Assembly: GCF_006494655.1 (NCBI RefSeq)
Contig: NZ_VHIM01000004.1
Location: 186,001 to 250,000, forward strand
Source: Arthrobacter agilis
Lineage (GTDB): Bacteria; Actinomycetota; Actinomycetes; Actinomycetales; Micrococcaceae
Length of the DNA stretch: 64,000 nucleotides
Direction: 5' to 3'
How positions within the stretch are numbered: the first letter of the stretch is position 1; every line of letters begins with the position of its first letter. This document shows, one piece after another, positions 44,790-57,563 of the stretch. The translations under genes were made by a program, and so were the position numbers. Under the pieces are notes generated by a model. It saw only the letters and a list, made by a program, of their open reading frames with translations. It was not told the origin of the DNA and did no database searches.

Positions 44790-45731
44790 TCAGCCCTTGA
44801 CGGAGCCGGCCACGAGACCGTTGGTGATGTACTTCTGCAGGAACAGGAACAACGCCATCACGGGGACCGCGGCGAGGACGGCCCCGGCTGCGAAGACGCC
44901 CCAGTTCTCGGACCGCTGCTGTGCCACGTAGGAGTACAAACCCACGGCGAGGGTCTGCGAATCGGGGTCGGTCAGCACCACACTGGCAATCACGAACTCG
45001 CTGCTGAGCCCGATGAAGGCCAGCAGTCCGACGACGGCGAGGATCGGTGTGACGAGCGGCAGGATGATCGTGAAGAACACCTGGACGTGGCTCGCGCCGT
45101 CGATCCGGGCGGCCTCGTCGAGCGACTTCGGCACCGTGTTGAAGAACCCGTACATGAGGTAGGTGTTCACGCCGAGAGCACCGCCGAGGTACACCATGAT
45201 CAGGCCGAGCTGGCTTCCGAGCCCGAGCCAGGGCACGACGTCGGTGATCGCGTTGAGGAGCAGGAAGATGGCGACGACGGCGAGCAGCTGCGGGAACATC
45301 TGCAGGATGAGCAACGACAGCAGGCTGACGCGGCGGCCGGTGAAGCGCATGCGGCTGAACGCGTAGGCGGCGAGCGCCCCGAGGAACACCGTGGCGGCGC
45401 TCGTCACGACGCCGATGATCATGGTGTTGACGAACCAGCGGCCGAACGGCCGGGTCGGATTGCTGAACAGCGCCTCGAAGTTGCCGCCGTCGAACCTGCT
45501 GAACAGGACGTTCGAGCCGGCCATGGTGCCGTTCGAGTTGAGCGCGGCGGAGAGCACGTAGAGCAGGGGGAACACCGCGAAGAGCGTGGTCACGACGCCG
45601 ACGACATGCCGCCAGCCCTTGTGCCGGAACCACTGGCCGAACGTGCGCTTGCGCTGCTGCGGGATGGAGCCGGGCCCGTCGGACTGTGTGCGGGCCGGTG
45701 CTGCTGCCTGTGGATCGATGAACGTTGTCAT
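44790..45731 (-). CDS. malG: MalG-like maltodextrin ABC permease
   Basis: The 313-residue permease has six hydrophobic helices and the EAA motif for the ATPase (DEAARIDGASHVQVFFTIILP, near 215). N-terminal helix 1 lies at about 40-60. With MalF it forms the channel of a CUT1 transporter. The ATG overlaps the malF stop in ATGA. No ATPase gene is present, as expected when a shared MsiK-type ATPase is used. Confidence 0.92.
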   Translation of the reverse strand: MTTFIDPQAAAPARTQSDGPGSIPQQRKRTFGQWFRHKGWRHVVGVVTTLFAVFPLLYVLSAALNSNGTMAGSNVLFSRFDGGNFEALFSNPTRPFGRWFVNTMIIGVVTSAATVFLGALAAYAFSRMRFTGRRVSLLSLLILQMFPQLLAVVAIFLLLNAITDVVPWLGLGSQLGLIMVYLGGALGVNTYLMYGFFNTVPKSLDEAARIDGASHVQVFFTIILPLVTPILAVVGLLAFIGLSSEFVIASVVLTDPDSQTLAVGLYSYVAQQRSENWGVFAAGAVLAAVPVMALFLFLQKYITNGLVAGSVKG

Positions 45732-47329
45732 CCGTTGATGTCCTCCAGAGCCTTGGTCTGCCGGAAGCTGATGGCGGAGATCACGGCGACGATGATGAAG
45801 ATGATGATGGACAGGGCGCTGGCCAGGCCGTAGTCGCGGCCCACCCCGGTGCCGAAGGCGATCTCGTACACCATGGTGATGAGGATGTCGGTGTGGCCGA
45901 TGTTCGCCGTCGTGTTGTCGAAGCGGGGCCCGCCGTCGGTCAGCATGTAGATGACGTTGAAGTTGTTGAAGTTGAAGGCGAAGCTGGCGATCAGCAGGGG
46001 TGCCACGGAGACGAGCAGCAGCGGCAGCTTGATGGCCGTGAAGGTCCGCCACGCCGAGGCACCGTCCATGCGGGCGGCCTCGTTCACCTCCTCGGGCAGC
46101 GACTGCAGCGCCCCCGTGCACACCAGGAACATGTACGGGAAGCCGAGCCACAGGTTCACCACGAGCACGCTGACCTTCGCCAGCACGGGGTCGGTGAGCC
46201 ACGGGATGTCCGCTCCGCCGAAGAAGGTGTTGTTGATGAAGCCGAACTCGGGATTGAGCAGCCCCGACCACACCAGGCCGGCGAGGAAGGCGGGGAAGGC
46301 GTACGGGAGAATCATCAGGATGCGGTAGATCCGCTTCCCCCGGAGGTCCGGCAGGTTGAACGCGTTGGCCAGGAAGAGTCCGAGGGCGAAGGTCGAGAGC
46401 ACCGAGACGATCGCGAAGGTGAAGGTCCAAACCATGACCTGCAGGAGCGGTCCGCGGATGTTCTGGTCGGAGAACGCCTTCGTGAAGTTCTCGAAGCCGA
46501 CGTTGATCTTCCAGCCGGTGCTGAGCTGCTCACCGTCGTCGGACCGGAAGGAGCCCTCGCCGGTGTCGGAGTACGTGGTTCCCGTTTCGAGGTCGGTGAA
46601 GGTGCTGGTGTCCTCGTCGTAGCTGAGTGACGGCCGGTAGACGTAGGCGCTGGACCCGTCACCGGTCTTCAGGCTGCCGTCCTCGGGATCGTCGGAGAAC
46701 GGGACGGTGATCGCGAGGATGTCCGCCTGGTTGGCGAGGACCTCGCCGAACTGCAGGGTCCGGTAGCCCTCGAGCTCCGTGGCCTTGCCGGTGCCGTCGG
46801 TGACGGCATCCTCGGCCTGCTCCAGCGGCTCGCCCGTGGTCCCCACGGAGACGGTGCCGTCGGGCTCGGTGGCCAGGAGGTGGAAGACGCCGTCGCGCTC
46901 GAGGATGGTGACTCGGTAGGCGGGCGAATCGGGGACGCGCTGCTGCGCCGAGAGCTGGATGGCGTTCACGGCGTCGGCCTTGGTGCTGTTGTGTCCGTCG
47001 CCGTAATTGGTGAACGCCACGTAGCCGCTGTACAGCATCACGAAGACCTGGAAGACGACCAGGAAGAAGATGCCGGGCGCCAGGTACTTGGCGGGCAGTC
47101 CGCCCCTGCGGAGGTAGATCCAGTTGATCAGCACCGTCACCGCGGCAGCGACCGCGAGGATCAGCCACTTCTCCTGCAGGAACAGCGTGATCATGACGTA
47201 GACCGCGAAGGCGTCCACGAGGCCGAGGAGCACGATCTTGGCGAGCAGGCCGAGCGTGGAGTCGGACTGGAGGGAGGTCTTCCTGGGAGGACGCGAGACG
47301 GCCGGGCCGGGAGGGGCCAGTGTGGGCAT
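45728..47329 (-). CDS. malF: MalF-like maltodextrin ABC permease with large extracytoplasmic loop
   Basis: The 533-residue permease has two or three N-terminal helices (about 25-110), a large hydrophilic insert (about 115-285) comparable to the P2 loop of E. coli MalF, then five helices. The EAA motif (NEAARMDGASAWRTF) lies near 430. ATG 47329 is chosen (MPTLAPPGPAVSRPP). It follows malE by 143 nt and is coupled to malG. Confidence 0.92.
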   Translation of the reverse strand: MPTLAPPGPAVSRPPRKTSLQSDSTLGLLAKIVLLGLVDAFAVYVMITLFLQEKWLILAVAAAVTVLINWIYLRRGGLPAKYLAPGIFFLVVFQVFVMLYSGYVAFTNYGDGHNSTKADAVNAIQLSAQQRVPDSPAYRVTILERDGVFHLLATEPDGTVSVGTTGEPLEQAEDAVTDGTGKATELEGYRTLQFGEVLANQADILAITVPFSDDPEDGSLKTGDGSSAYVYRPSLSYDEDTSTFTDLETGTTYSDTGEGSFRSDDGEQLSTGWKINVGFENFTKAFSDQNIRGPLLQVMVWTFTFAIVSVLSTFALGLFLANAFNLPDLRGKRIYRILMILPYAFPAFLAGLVWSGLLNPEFGFINNTFFGGADIPWLTDPVLAKVSVLVVNLWLGFPYMFLVCTGALQSLPEEVNEAARMDGASAWRTFTAIKLPLLLVSVAPLLIASFAFNFNNFNVIYMLTDGGPRFDNTTANIGHTDILITMVYEIAFGTGVGRDYGLASALSIIIFIIVAVISAISFRQTKALEDING

Positions 47330-47472
47330 GGCAGGAGCTTTCGTTGATCGGCCGGGGCCGCTGCGGGTGGTGGGCGCATCGCCCGGGGATCGGATCTGCC
47401 GGTCGTGACCTGCAGGGTGGAGGAGCAAGCCGGGACGGCGCCCGCCGTCTGGACGACGGGCGCCGCGGGGTC

Positions 47473-48771
47473 CTACTGTCCGGCGATCTTCGCCTCGATG
47501 TTGCCGACCATGGTGGTCCAGGCCGCTTCGGGGTCGCCGCTGCCCTTGATCAGGGCGAGCTCGGTGGCTCCCCAATCGGCCCAGACCGCCTGCATCTCGG
47601 GCAGCGCCGGCATCGGGACGCCATTGGCGCCGATCTCGCCGAAGGCAGCGACGATCGGGTCGGACGCCGCCTTGTCGAAGCTGGCCTTGAGCGCAGGCGG
47701 GCGTCCGCCGACGTCGTACATGGCGTCCTGCGCCGCCTCGGTGCTGAGGTAGTTCACGGCGAACTCGTTCGCGGCGAGCGCGTTGGCGCTCTGCGCGGAG
47801 ATGAAGAAGCCGTTGACGCCGATAAACGGCTGGGCCTCCCCGTCACCCACGGTGGGCAGCTTGTCGACGGCGATGTTCAGGCCGGCGGCCTGCGCGTCGG
47901 GGACGTTCCACGGGCCCGTCAGGAAGTAGGGCGACTCGCCCGCGTTGAACTTCTCCTTCGCGATATCACCGGTGATGTTCGAGTTGATGATCTTCGACCC
48001 GGTGTCACCCCATTCCACGAGCTTCTTGGCGAATTCGACGCCACCGGGCTCACCCAGCAGCAGCTCGTCGGCGTTGTAGCTGCCGTCCTCGTTCTGCCCG
48101 AAGACCGGGACGCCCATGGACGTCTGCAGCGGGTAGAGGTGGTAGGGATCTCCCTGCTTGGGATCCATACCGACGAGGAACGGGTACACCGCATCGCCCG
48201 AGGCGACGGCGGCCTCACCGTTGGCGATGACGTCGTCGAACGTATCGGCCGCCTCCGGCACGAGGTCGGTGTTGCGCAGGAGCGCGATGTTCTCCAGCGC
48301 GTAGGGGACGCCGTAGACGCTGCCGTCGTAGGTCATGGCCTGCACGGCGGATTCCTGGAAGTCCGCCGCCTTGTCCCCGAGCTCCACCGGAGCGACGACG
48401 CCGTTCTGGACGAACGTCCCCAGCCAGTCGTGCGGACCGACGATCAGGTCGGGGCCCTTGCCGGTGGGTACCTGGGTGATGAAGTCGTCACGGACGGCGG
48501 CGAAATCCTTCACCGCGAGCTTCACCTCGATGCCCGTGTCCTCCTTGAAGGACGCGGCGATCTCCTCGAGGGCTGGGGCGCGTTCGGCGTCGACCCACAT
48601 GGTGAGGGTGGTCGAGCCACCCTCGGCGAGGTCGGCGGCAGCGCTCGTGCTGCTGGTCGCGGCGGAGTCCGAGCTACCGCCGCCGCAGGCGGTGAGCGCC
48701 AGGACGGCTACCGACATGACGCCGGTGATCAAAGCGTGCCGACGCGTCGGCTGGGTGGATCGCACCTTCAT
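47473..48771 (-). CDS. malE: MalE-like maltodextrin-binding lipoprotein
   Basis: The 432-residue extracytoplasmic solute-binding protein has a lipobox (LALTAC) near residue 29, a Gly/Ser linker and then the SBP_bac_1 domain (about 55-432) with TMWVDAERAPALEE and the PYALENIALLRN region. It captures maltodextrins for MalFG. ATG 48771 follows AAAGGAA. The first gene of the run, it has a promoter and LacI operator directly upstream. Confidence 0.93.
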   Translation of the reverse strand: MKVRSTQPTRRHALITGVMSVAVLALTACGGGSSDSAATSSTSAAADLAEGGSTTLTMWVDAERAPALEEIAASFKEDTGIEVKLAVKDFAAVRDDFITQVPTGKGPDLIVGPHDWLGTFVQNGVVAPVELGDKAADFQESAVQAMTYDGSVYGVPYALENIALLRNTDLVPEAADTFDDVIANGEAAVASGDAVYPFLVGMDPKQGDPYHLYPLQTSMGVPVFGQNEDGSYNADELLLGEPGGVEFAKKLVEWGDTGSKIINSNITGDIAKEKFNAGESPYFLTGPWNVPDAQAAGLNIAVDKLPTVGDGEAQPFIGVNGFFISAQSANALAANEFAVNYLSTEAAQDAMYDVGGRPPALKASFDKAASDPIVAAFGEIGANGVPMPALPEMQAVWADWGATELALIKGSGDPEAAWTTMVGNIEAKIAGQ

Positions 48772-48893
48772 CGGTGTTCCTTTCAAGAGCGTCTCTGGTC
48801 TGTGTCCCGACGTCGGACACGGCGTCCGATCGATCGGGAGACAGGGGTTCCGATGCCACTCCTGCTGGGGACGGCGGTGACCCGAGTCACAAC

Positions 48894-48942
48894 TGTAAAC
48901 GCTTGCACGGATTTTACCTAGTCATGCGGAAAGACTGCGCAA
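48894..48942 (-). promoter_or_regulatory. malE promoter with LacI-type operator
   Basis: On minus, TTGCGC (48942-48937), a 16-bp spacer and TAGGTA (48920-48915) form a likely promoter. The operator TGCAAGCGTTTACA (48907-48894) lies just downstream, where it would block transcription initiation or clearance. Confidence 0.75.
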
Positions 48943-48980
48943 TAACGTGGACAAAGCAACGAAGTCAGCTGGCTTGTCAT

Positions 48981-48994
48981 TGGAAGCGCTTCCA
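48981..48994. promoter_or_regulatory. Perfect LacI-type palindrome upstream of the alpha-glucosidase
   Basis: TGGAAGCGCTTCCA is a perfect 14-bp palindrome, 34 bp before the GH13 start at 49028. It resembles the malE operator and probably belongs to the same regulator. Confidence 0.75.
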
Positions 48995-49027
48995 TTGAAG
49001 GGCGTTCGCGGGCTTAGGATGGTCCGC

Positions 49028-50770
<1,743 letters not shown>

Positions 50771-50860
50771 CGGATTCATGCCTGATCCGGCATGATCAGG
50801 CTGGGGCATCCCGACCGGGGTGTCCCTTCCGGTGCACGCACACGGACGGGCGGGTGGGGA

Positions 50861-51874
50861 ATGGCCGGCATCAAGGACGTCGCAGAGCTTGCCGGCGTGT
50901 CCACCGCAACGGTCTCCCGGGCACTCAGCGGCAACGGCCGCGTCTCCGACCGGGCGCGTGCCCGGGTGCTGCAGGCCGCCAAGGAGCTCGACTTCGTCGT
51001 CAGTTCGACGGCGTCCTCCCTCGCTTCCGGACGGCACCGCAACATCGGCGTCGTCGTGCCCTCCGTGGCCCGCTGGTACTACTCGCAGATCGTGGACAGT
51101 GTCGCCGCCGCCCTGCTGAAGGCCGGCTACGATCTCACGCTCTACAACCTGAACGAGGACGCCGGGTACCGGGACCGCGTCCTCTCGGAGTTCCTGCTGC
51201 GCCAGCGCTGCGACGGCGTCATCCCGGTGTCGCTCGAGCTGAGCCGGGACGAATTGGGCCAGCTCCTGGCCGTCGGGAAGCCCGTCGTCGGGATCGGCGG
51301 TCCGCTGCCGGGCGCCGAGACCTACAGCGTCAACGACCACGAGATCGCCGAGCTCGCCACGGAGCACCTCATCACGCTCGGGCATCGGCGCGTCGCGCAC
51401 ATCGGCGGCTCCGAGGCCTTCGAGAACGATTTCCGCATCTCCGGCACGCGGCGGCACGGCTACGAGTCGGCGATGGCCGCCGCCGGCCTCGACATCCTCG
51501 ATTCATGGCGGATCGACGGGGATTTCACGATCCAGGGCGGCTACGCGCAGGCGAAGCAGCTGCTGGGCTACCCGCGGGACACCCCGACGGCGGTCTTCTG
51601 TGCGTCGGACGAGATGGCGATCGGGACCATCCTCGCCGCGCGGGAGCTGGGGCTGCGCGTGCCCGAGGACATCTCCGTGATCGGGATCGACGGGCACGAA
51701 CTGGGTGAGGCGCTCGGCCTGACCACGGTGGCCCAGTTCCCGCAGCAGCAGGGCAAGCGAGCGGTCGAGCGACTCCTGCAGATCCTGCAGGGTACGGATG
51801 AGCACCGGCCCGAGCACCACTCCGCCCGCACCGCACTCGTCATCCGTTCGAGCACCGCCGCGCCGAAGGCCTGA
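50861..51874 (+). CDS. LacI-family regulator, MalR-like
   Basis: The 337-residue regulator has HTH IKDVAELAGVSTATVSRAL (about 4-22) and a ligand domain typical of maltose or maltodextrin repressors (NIGVVVPSVARWYYS). It lies 90 nt downstream of the alpha-glucosidase. It is the best candidate for binding the TGCAAGCG-type operators near malE and 49028. The start is ATG 50861. Confidence 0.88.
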   Translation: MAGIKDVAELAGVSTATVSRALSGNGRVSDRARARVLQAAKELDFVVSSTASSLASGRHRNIGVVVPSVARWYYSQIVDSVAAALLKAGYDLTLYNLNEDAGYRDRVLSEFLLRQRCDGVIPVSLELSRDELGQLLAVGKPVVGIGGPLPGAETYSVNDHEIAELATEHLITLGHRRVAHIGGSEAFENDFRISGTRRHGYESAMAAAGLDILDSWRIDGDFTIQGGYAQAKQLLGYPRDTPTAVFCASDEMAIGTILAARELGLRVPEDISVIGIDGHELGEALGLTTVAQFPQQQGKRAVERLLQILQGTDEHRPEHHSARTALVIRSSTAAPKA

Positions 51875-51948
51875 GCCGCCGGTCCGTCCACCGCCACGCT
51901 CGGCGGCCCACCCGGTCGTGCTGATCCCCCCACCCCGACGACGACGAA

Positions 51949-51975
51949 GGCCCGGGTCCGTGCGGGAACCGGGCC
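51949..51975 (+). terminator. Hairpin after the MalR-like gene
   Basis: GGCCCGGGTCC (51949-51959) pairs with GGAACCGGGCC (51965-51975) with one mismatch and a 5-nt loop, 75 nt after the stop. No U tract follows. Confidence 0.4.
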
Positions 51976-52035
51976 CTGTGGACTCATCAGGGCTGGTCCT
52001 CCTGACCCTAGGGACGCGCGTAACCAGCGTCAAGC

Positions 52036-52051
52036 AAGTTTCACGAAACTT
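52036..52051 (+). promoter_or_regulatory. Dyad upstream of the third LacI gene in this half
   Basis: AAGTTTC-AC-GAAACTT is a perfect 7-bp dyad, 37 bp before the LacI gene at 52088. TAGATT at 52076-52081 is a possible -10. It is probably an autoregulatory operator. Confidence 0.65.
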
Positions 52052-52087
52052 TCTACGGCTGGATTACGCCTGCGCTAGATTGAGGTC

Positions 52088-53131
52088 ATGACCCCCGACA
52101 CCCGGATCGAGCGCCCGCGGCTCGACGACGTCGCCCGCACCGCCGGCGTCAGCGTCCCCACCGTCTCCCGCGTGCTGAACGGCAAGGGCGGCGCGTCGCA
52201 GGAGACACGCCAGGCCGTCCTGGCCGCCATGGACAGCCTCGGCTACGAGCGCCCGGCGCGGACGGCGGGCCGCTCGAAAGGGCAGATCGGCGTCGTCGTA
52301 CCCGATCTCGTCAACCCGATCTTTCCCGCGTTCGCCGGCGCGATCGCGGCTCTGCTGGCACCCAACGACTACATCCCGGCGCTCTGCACGCTCCCCGGCG
52401 GGGGCATCACCGAGGACGAGTACGTGGCGCTCATGCTGGACCAGGGCGTCAGCGGCATCATCTTCGTCTGCGCGGCACACTCGGACGGCCGCGCGAGCGT
52501 CGAACGCTACCGCCGCCTCCGGGGTCGCGTGCCGTTCGTCCTCGTCAACGGTCCCCGTCCGGAGATCGACGCGCCGTCCGTTTCGAACGACGACGCCACC
52601 GCCATCCGCACGGCCGTGCGCCATCTCGTGGCGCAGGGACACCAGCGCGTGGGGTTCGTCACGGGCTCCGACCGCTTCGTCCCGAGCAGGCGGAAGCTCG
52701 AGGGCTTCCGCGCGGGCCTCGTCCAGTTCCTCGGTGAGGACGACGCCGAGCCGCACGTCGCCGTCGGCATGTTCACGATCGAGGGCGGCCAGAGCGCCGC
52801 GAACGAACTGATCGACAGTGGACACACGGGTATCGTCTGCGCCTCCGACGTGATGGCCCTCGGCGCCATGCGCGCAGCGCAGACCAGGGGGCTGCGTGTC
52901 CCCGAGGACATCTCGGTGGTGGGCTTCGACGACTCCCCGCTCATGGCGTTCACGGATCCGCCGCTGACCACGCTGCGGCAGAATATCGCCGCGATGGCCG
53001 AGGCCGCGGTCCACGCGCTCGTCACGGAACTCGGAGGAGACCGGACAGCGCGAACCGACGTCCTGTTCCAGGCGGACCTCGTGGTGCGGGGTTCCACGGG
53101 CGCCGGGCCCGCCGTGCGCGGAGCCTCCTGA
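52088..53131 (+). CDS. LacI-family regulator, target unknown
   Basis: The 347-residue regulator has HTH LDDVARTAGVSVPTVSRVL and a ribose/maltose-type ligand domain (IGVVVPDLVNPIFPAFAG, GFDDSPLMAFTDPPL). It is not obviously a paralog of the MalR-like gene upstream. The next gene is on the opposite strand, so its target may be itself or a distant operon. With TAGATT so close to ATG 52088 the mRNA may be nearly leaderless. Confidence 0.87.
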   Translation: MTPDTRIERPRLDDVARTAGVSVPTVSRVLNGKGGASQETRQAVLAAMDSLGYERPARTAGRSKGQIGVVVPDLVNPIFPAFAGAIAALLAPNDYIPALCTLPGGGITEDEYVALMLDQGVSGIIFVCAAHSDGRASVERYRRLRGRVPFVLVNGPRPEIDAPSVSNDDATAIRTAVRHLVAQGHQRVGFVTGSDRFVPSRRKLEGFRAGLVQFLGEDDAEPHVAVGMFTIEGGQSAANELIDSGHTGIVCASDVMALGAMRAAQTRGLRVPEDISVVGFDDSPLMAFTDPPLTTLRQNIAAMAEAAVHALVTELGGDRTARTDVLFQADLVVRGSTGAGPAVRGAS

Positions 53132-53179
53132 CCGAAGGCATTCACCGCTCGTCCGATCGTGCGGAGGATCAGCAGGCGA

Positions 53180-53608
53180 TCAGCGGGCGTTTCGCGGATG
53201 TTCCGGACGCCACACGACGAGTGCCTGGCTGCGGGGGCGGGGACGCTGGCCTCGCGCGAGGGTGACGACGTCGCCCGCGAGTCCGGCGGCGAAGATCCTG
53301 CTGGATTCGCCGTGGGGTCGGCGTGACGCCAGTTCGGCGGACAGTTCGGTCACGCGTGACCGGAGGGCGGAGACCTGATTCTCCAGCTCGAGGATCCGCC
53401 GGATGCCTTCGAGGGAGACACCCTCTTGGGACAGCCGCTGGATCTCGCGGAGCGTGCCGACGTCCTTCTGGGAATACCGTCGGGCCCTGCCCGGGGCCCG
53501 GCTGGGGGTGACGAGGCCCAGGCGGTCGTACTGCCGAAGTGTCTGCGGATGCATGTCGGCGAGCTCCGCGGCGACGGAGATGACGTAGACGGGCGTCATG
53601 TGGTCCAC
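53180..53608 (-). CDS. hspR: HspR, heat-shock repressor (MerR family)
   Basis: The 142-residue repressor has a MerR winged helix (about 5-75, VYVISVAAELADMHPQTLRQYDR begins it) and a coiled-coil dimerisation helix. It binds HAIR boxes and uses DnaK as co-repressor, turning off dnaK and clpB when free DnaK is plentiful. GTG 53608 is preferred because AAGGAGG lies 6 nt upstream; ATG 53599 is also in frame. It is the last gene of the dnaK operon. Confidence 0.93.
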   Translation of the reverse strand: MDHMTPVYVISVAAELADMHPQTLRQYDRLGLVTPSRAPGRARRYSQKDVGTLREIQRLSQEGVSLEGIRRILELENQVSALRSRVTELSAELASRRPHGESSRIFAAGLAGDVVTLARGQRPRPRSQALVVWRPEHPRNAR

Positions 53609-53672
53609 CCCAGGCCTCCTTCCGCTGCCGGTCTTCCCGGCGATGCCGTCCGGGTGTCGCTCAAATGTACTG

Positions 53673-54674
53673 TTACAGCCGCGCCTTGGCGGCCAGCCCC
53701 GCCCGCGGATCGGCGTCCTTCGTGGCGTCCCTGAAGGCCTCGACGGCGGCTTCGGCCTCCTTGGAGAGGTTCTGCGGCACGATCACCTCGACCGTCACGA
53801 GCAGATCGCCCGTGGCCTTGGCGGTTTTGACTCCCCTGCCCTTGAGGCGCAGCGTCCGTCCTGACGGCGTTGCTGCGGGGATGCGCATCTTCACCATCTC
53901 CCCGGTGAGGGTGGGCACCTCGATCTGGGCGCCGAGCGCCGCTTCCGGGAAGGTCACCGGCACGTGGACGCGGATGTTGTCACCGTCGCGTTTGAACAGC
54001 GGGTGCTCCTTGACGGAGACCGCGACCATGAGGTCACCCGTTCCGGCCTGGCCGGGCTGACCCTTGCCCTTGACACGGACTTTCTGCCCATCGCGGATGC
54101 CCGCAGGTATCCGCACGTCGATCTGCTCGCCCGACGGTTCGCGCAGCCCGATCGTGGTGCCGTTGATGGCGCCTGCGAAGGAGATGGACGTGCTGGCCGT
54201 CCTGTCGGCGCCCTTCTGGGGACGCGAGGACTGGAACCCACCGGGGAAGCTGCTGCCTCCCCCCATGCCCCCGCCGCCGCCGAAGAGATCGGCGAATTCC
54301 GGCGGCAGGTTGCTGTTGGAGAATCCGGTGCGCTGCCGCGGTCCCGCTCCCTGCCCGAAGAGGTTGCCGAAGATGTCCTCGAAGCCCGCGCCGCCTCCGG
54401 CCGCGCCACCGGTCCCACCGGCGGAGAACCGGGCACCGCCCCCCATGGCACGGATGGCGTCGTACTGCTGGCGCTGCTCGGCGTCCGACAGGACGGAATA
54501 CGCTTCCGACACGTCCTTGAACATCCGCTCCGACCCGGCGTCGCCCTGGTTCTGGTCGGGGTGGTGCTTGCGCGCGAGCTTCCGGTACGCCTTCTTGATG
54601 TCGGCGTCGGACGCGTCCTTGGAGACACCGAGGATCGTGTAGAAATCCTTGTCGACCCAATCCTGACTGGCCAC
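53673..54674 (-). CDS. dnaJ: DnaJ-type co-chaperone without zinc finger
   Basis: The 333-residue J protein has a J domain with HPD at 38-40, a Gly/Phe-rich region (about 78-140) and two C-terminal substrate-binding domains (about 165-330). The four CxxCxGxG zinc motifs of type I DnaJ are absent, so it is a type II (CbpA-like) J protein. It stimulates DnaK. The start is GTG 54674. A 179-nt gap separates it from grpE. Confidence 0.93.
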   Translation of the reverse strand: MASQDWVDKDFYTILGVSKDASDADIKKAYRKLARKHHPDQNQGDAGSERMFKDVSEAYSVLSDAEQRQQYDAIRAMGGGARFSAGGTGGAAGGGAGFEDIFGNLFGQGAGPRQRTGFSNSNLPPEFADLFGGGGGMGGGSSFPGGFQSSRPQKGADRTASTSISFAGAINGTTIGLREPSGEQIDVRIPAGIRDGQKVRVKGKGQPGQAGTGDLMVAVSVKEHPLFKRDGDNIRVHVPVTFPEAALGAQIEVPTLTGEMVKMRIPAATPSGRTLRLKGRGVKTAKATGDLLVTVEVIVPQNLSKEAEAAVEAFRDATKDADPRAGLAAKARL

Positions 54675-54853
54675 GTGGTGTCTCCCTTCCTAGAACTGCT
54701 GAAAAAATGTGGGCCGGGGCTGCATTCCCGAAGGATTACACCACCCGGAGAAGCTGGGCGGAGTGCCGAGGAAGGCGGCTTTAATATTCCGAGGGCCCCC
54801 ATGGCCCGCAGGAATTTCGTAGCCGCCGTTCGGCATCCGCCCAGCGCCGACTA

Positions 54854-55516
54854 CTACTCCGGAACTGCGACGATGACCTGCGCGGCCCGGAGGACGCGCT
54901 CCCCCTTGCGGTAGCCCGCGCGGAGGATCTGGCTGACGCTGTCGGTCTGGACGTCGGCGCTCGGCTGCTGCATGAGCGCCTCGTGCACGTTCGGATCGAA
55001 GGCGACGCCGACCTCGTCGATGCGCGTGAGCTCGTACGCCCTGAGGACGTTCTCGAGCTTGCCCGCGATCGCCGCGAACGGGCCATCGGCGAGGTCGCCA
55101 TGCTGCCGTGCCGCGTCGATGTCGTCGAGGACCGGCATCAGTGAGTTGAGCACGCCGATCACCGCCTGGTCGCGCGCCACGTCGCGGTCACGCTCGACCC
55201 GACGGCGGTAGTTGACGTACTCGGCCTGCAGCCGGAGGAGGTCGTCGCGGAGTTCGGCGACCACGTCCACTGCCGGGTTGCTCTCGCCCTCGGCGCCTGC
55301 CTCGTTCAGGATGGCCTCGGCCTGCGCCAGAGCATCTCCTTCGGAGGTGTCGTCCGTGGGGCCCGCCGGGCCACCGGCCGCGGATTCCTCCGCGGCCGGG
55401 GCGCCGGCGTCGTTCTGCTGCCCACGGACTTCGCCTGTTTCCGGGTCGATCTTCCGGTTGTCACGGAAGCTCACCGGCTCCGACTGGTGGTCTTCTTCAT
55501 TTCCGTGGTGCGGCAT
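54854..55516 (-). CDS. grpE: GrpE, nucleotide exchange factor
   Basis: The 220-residue protein has a long acidic, disordered N-terminus (1-85), a coiled coil (VAELRDDLLRLQAEYVNYRRR) and the beta domain with the GrpE signature (IDEVGVAFDPNVHEALMQQP). It releases ADP from DnaK. It follows dnaK with 2 nt between the stop and start codons. Confidence 0.95.
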   Translation of the reverse strand: MPHHGNEEDHQSEPVSFRDNRKIDPETGEVRGQQNDAGAPAAEESAAGGPAGPTDDTSEGDALAQAEAILNEAGAEGESNPAVDVVAELRDDLLRLQAEYVNYRRRVERDRDVARDQAVIGVLNSLMPVLDDIDAARQHGDLADGPFAAIAGKLENVLRAYELTRIDEVGVAFDPNVHEALMQQPSADVQTDSVSQILRAGYRKGERVLRAAQVIVAVPE

Positions 55517-55518
55517 GA

Positions 55519-57519
<2,001 letters not shown>

Positions 57520-57563
57520 CTTCTTCTCCGCAGCGACTCGAGTGGCGCCACCCACACGTCACG

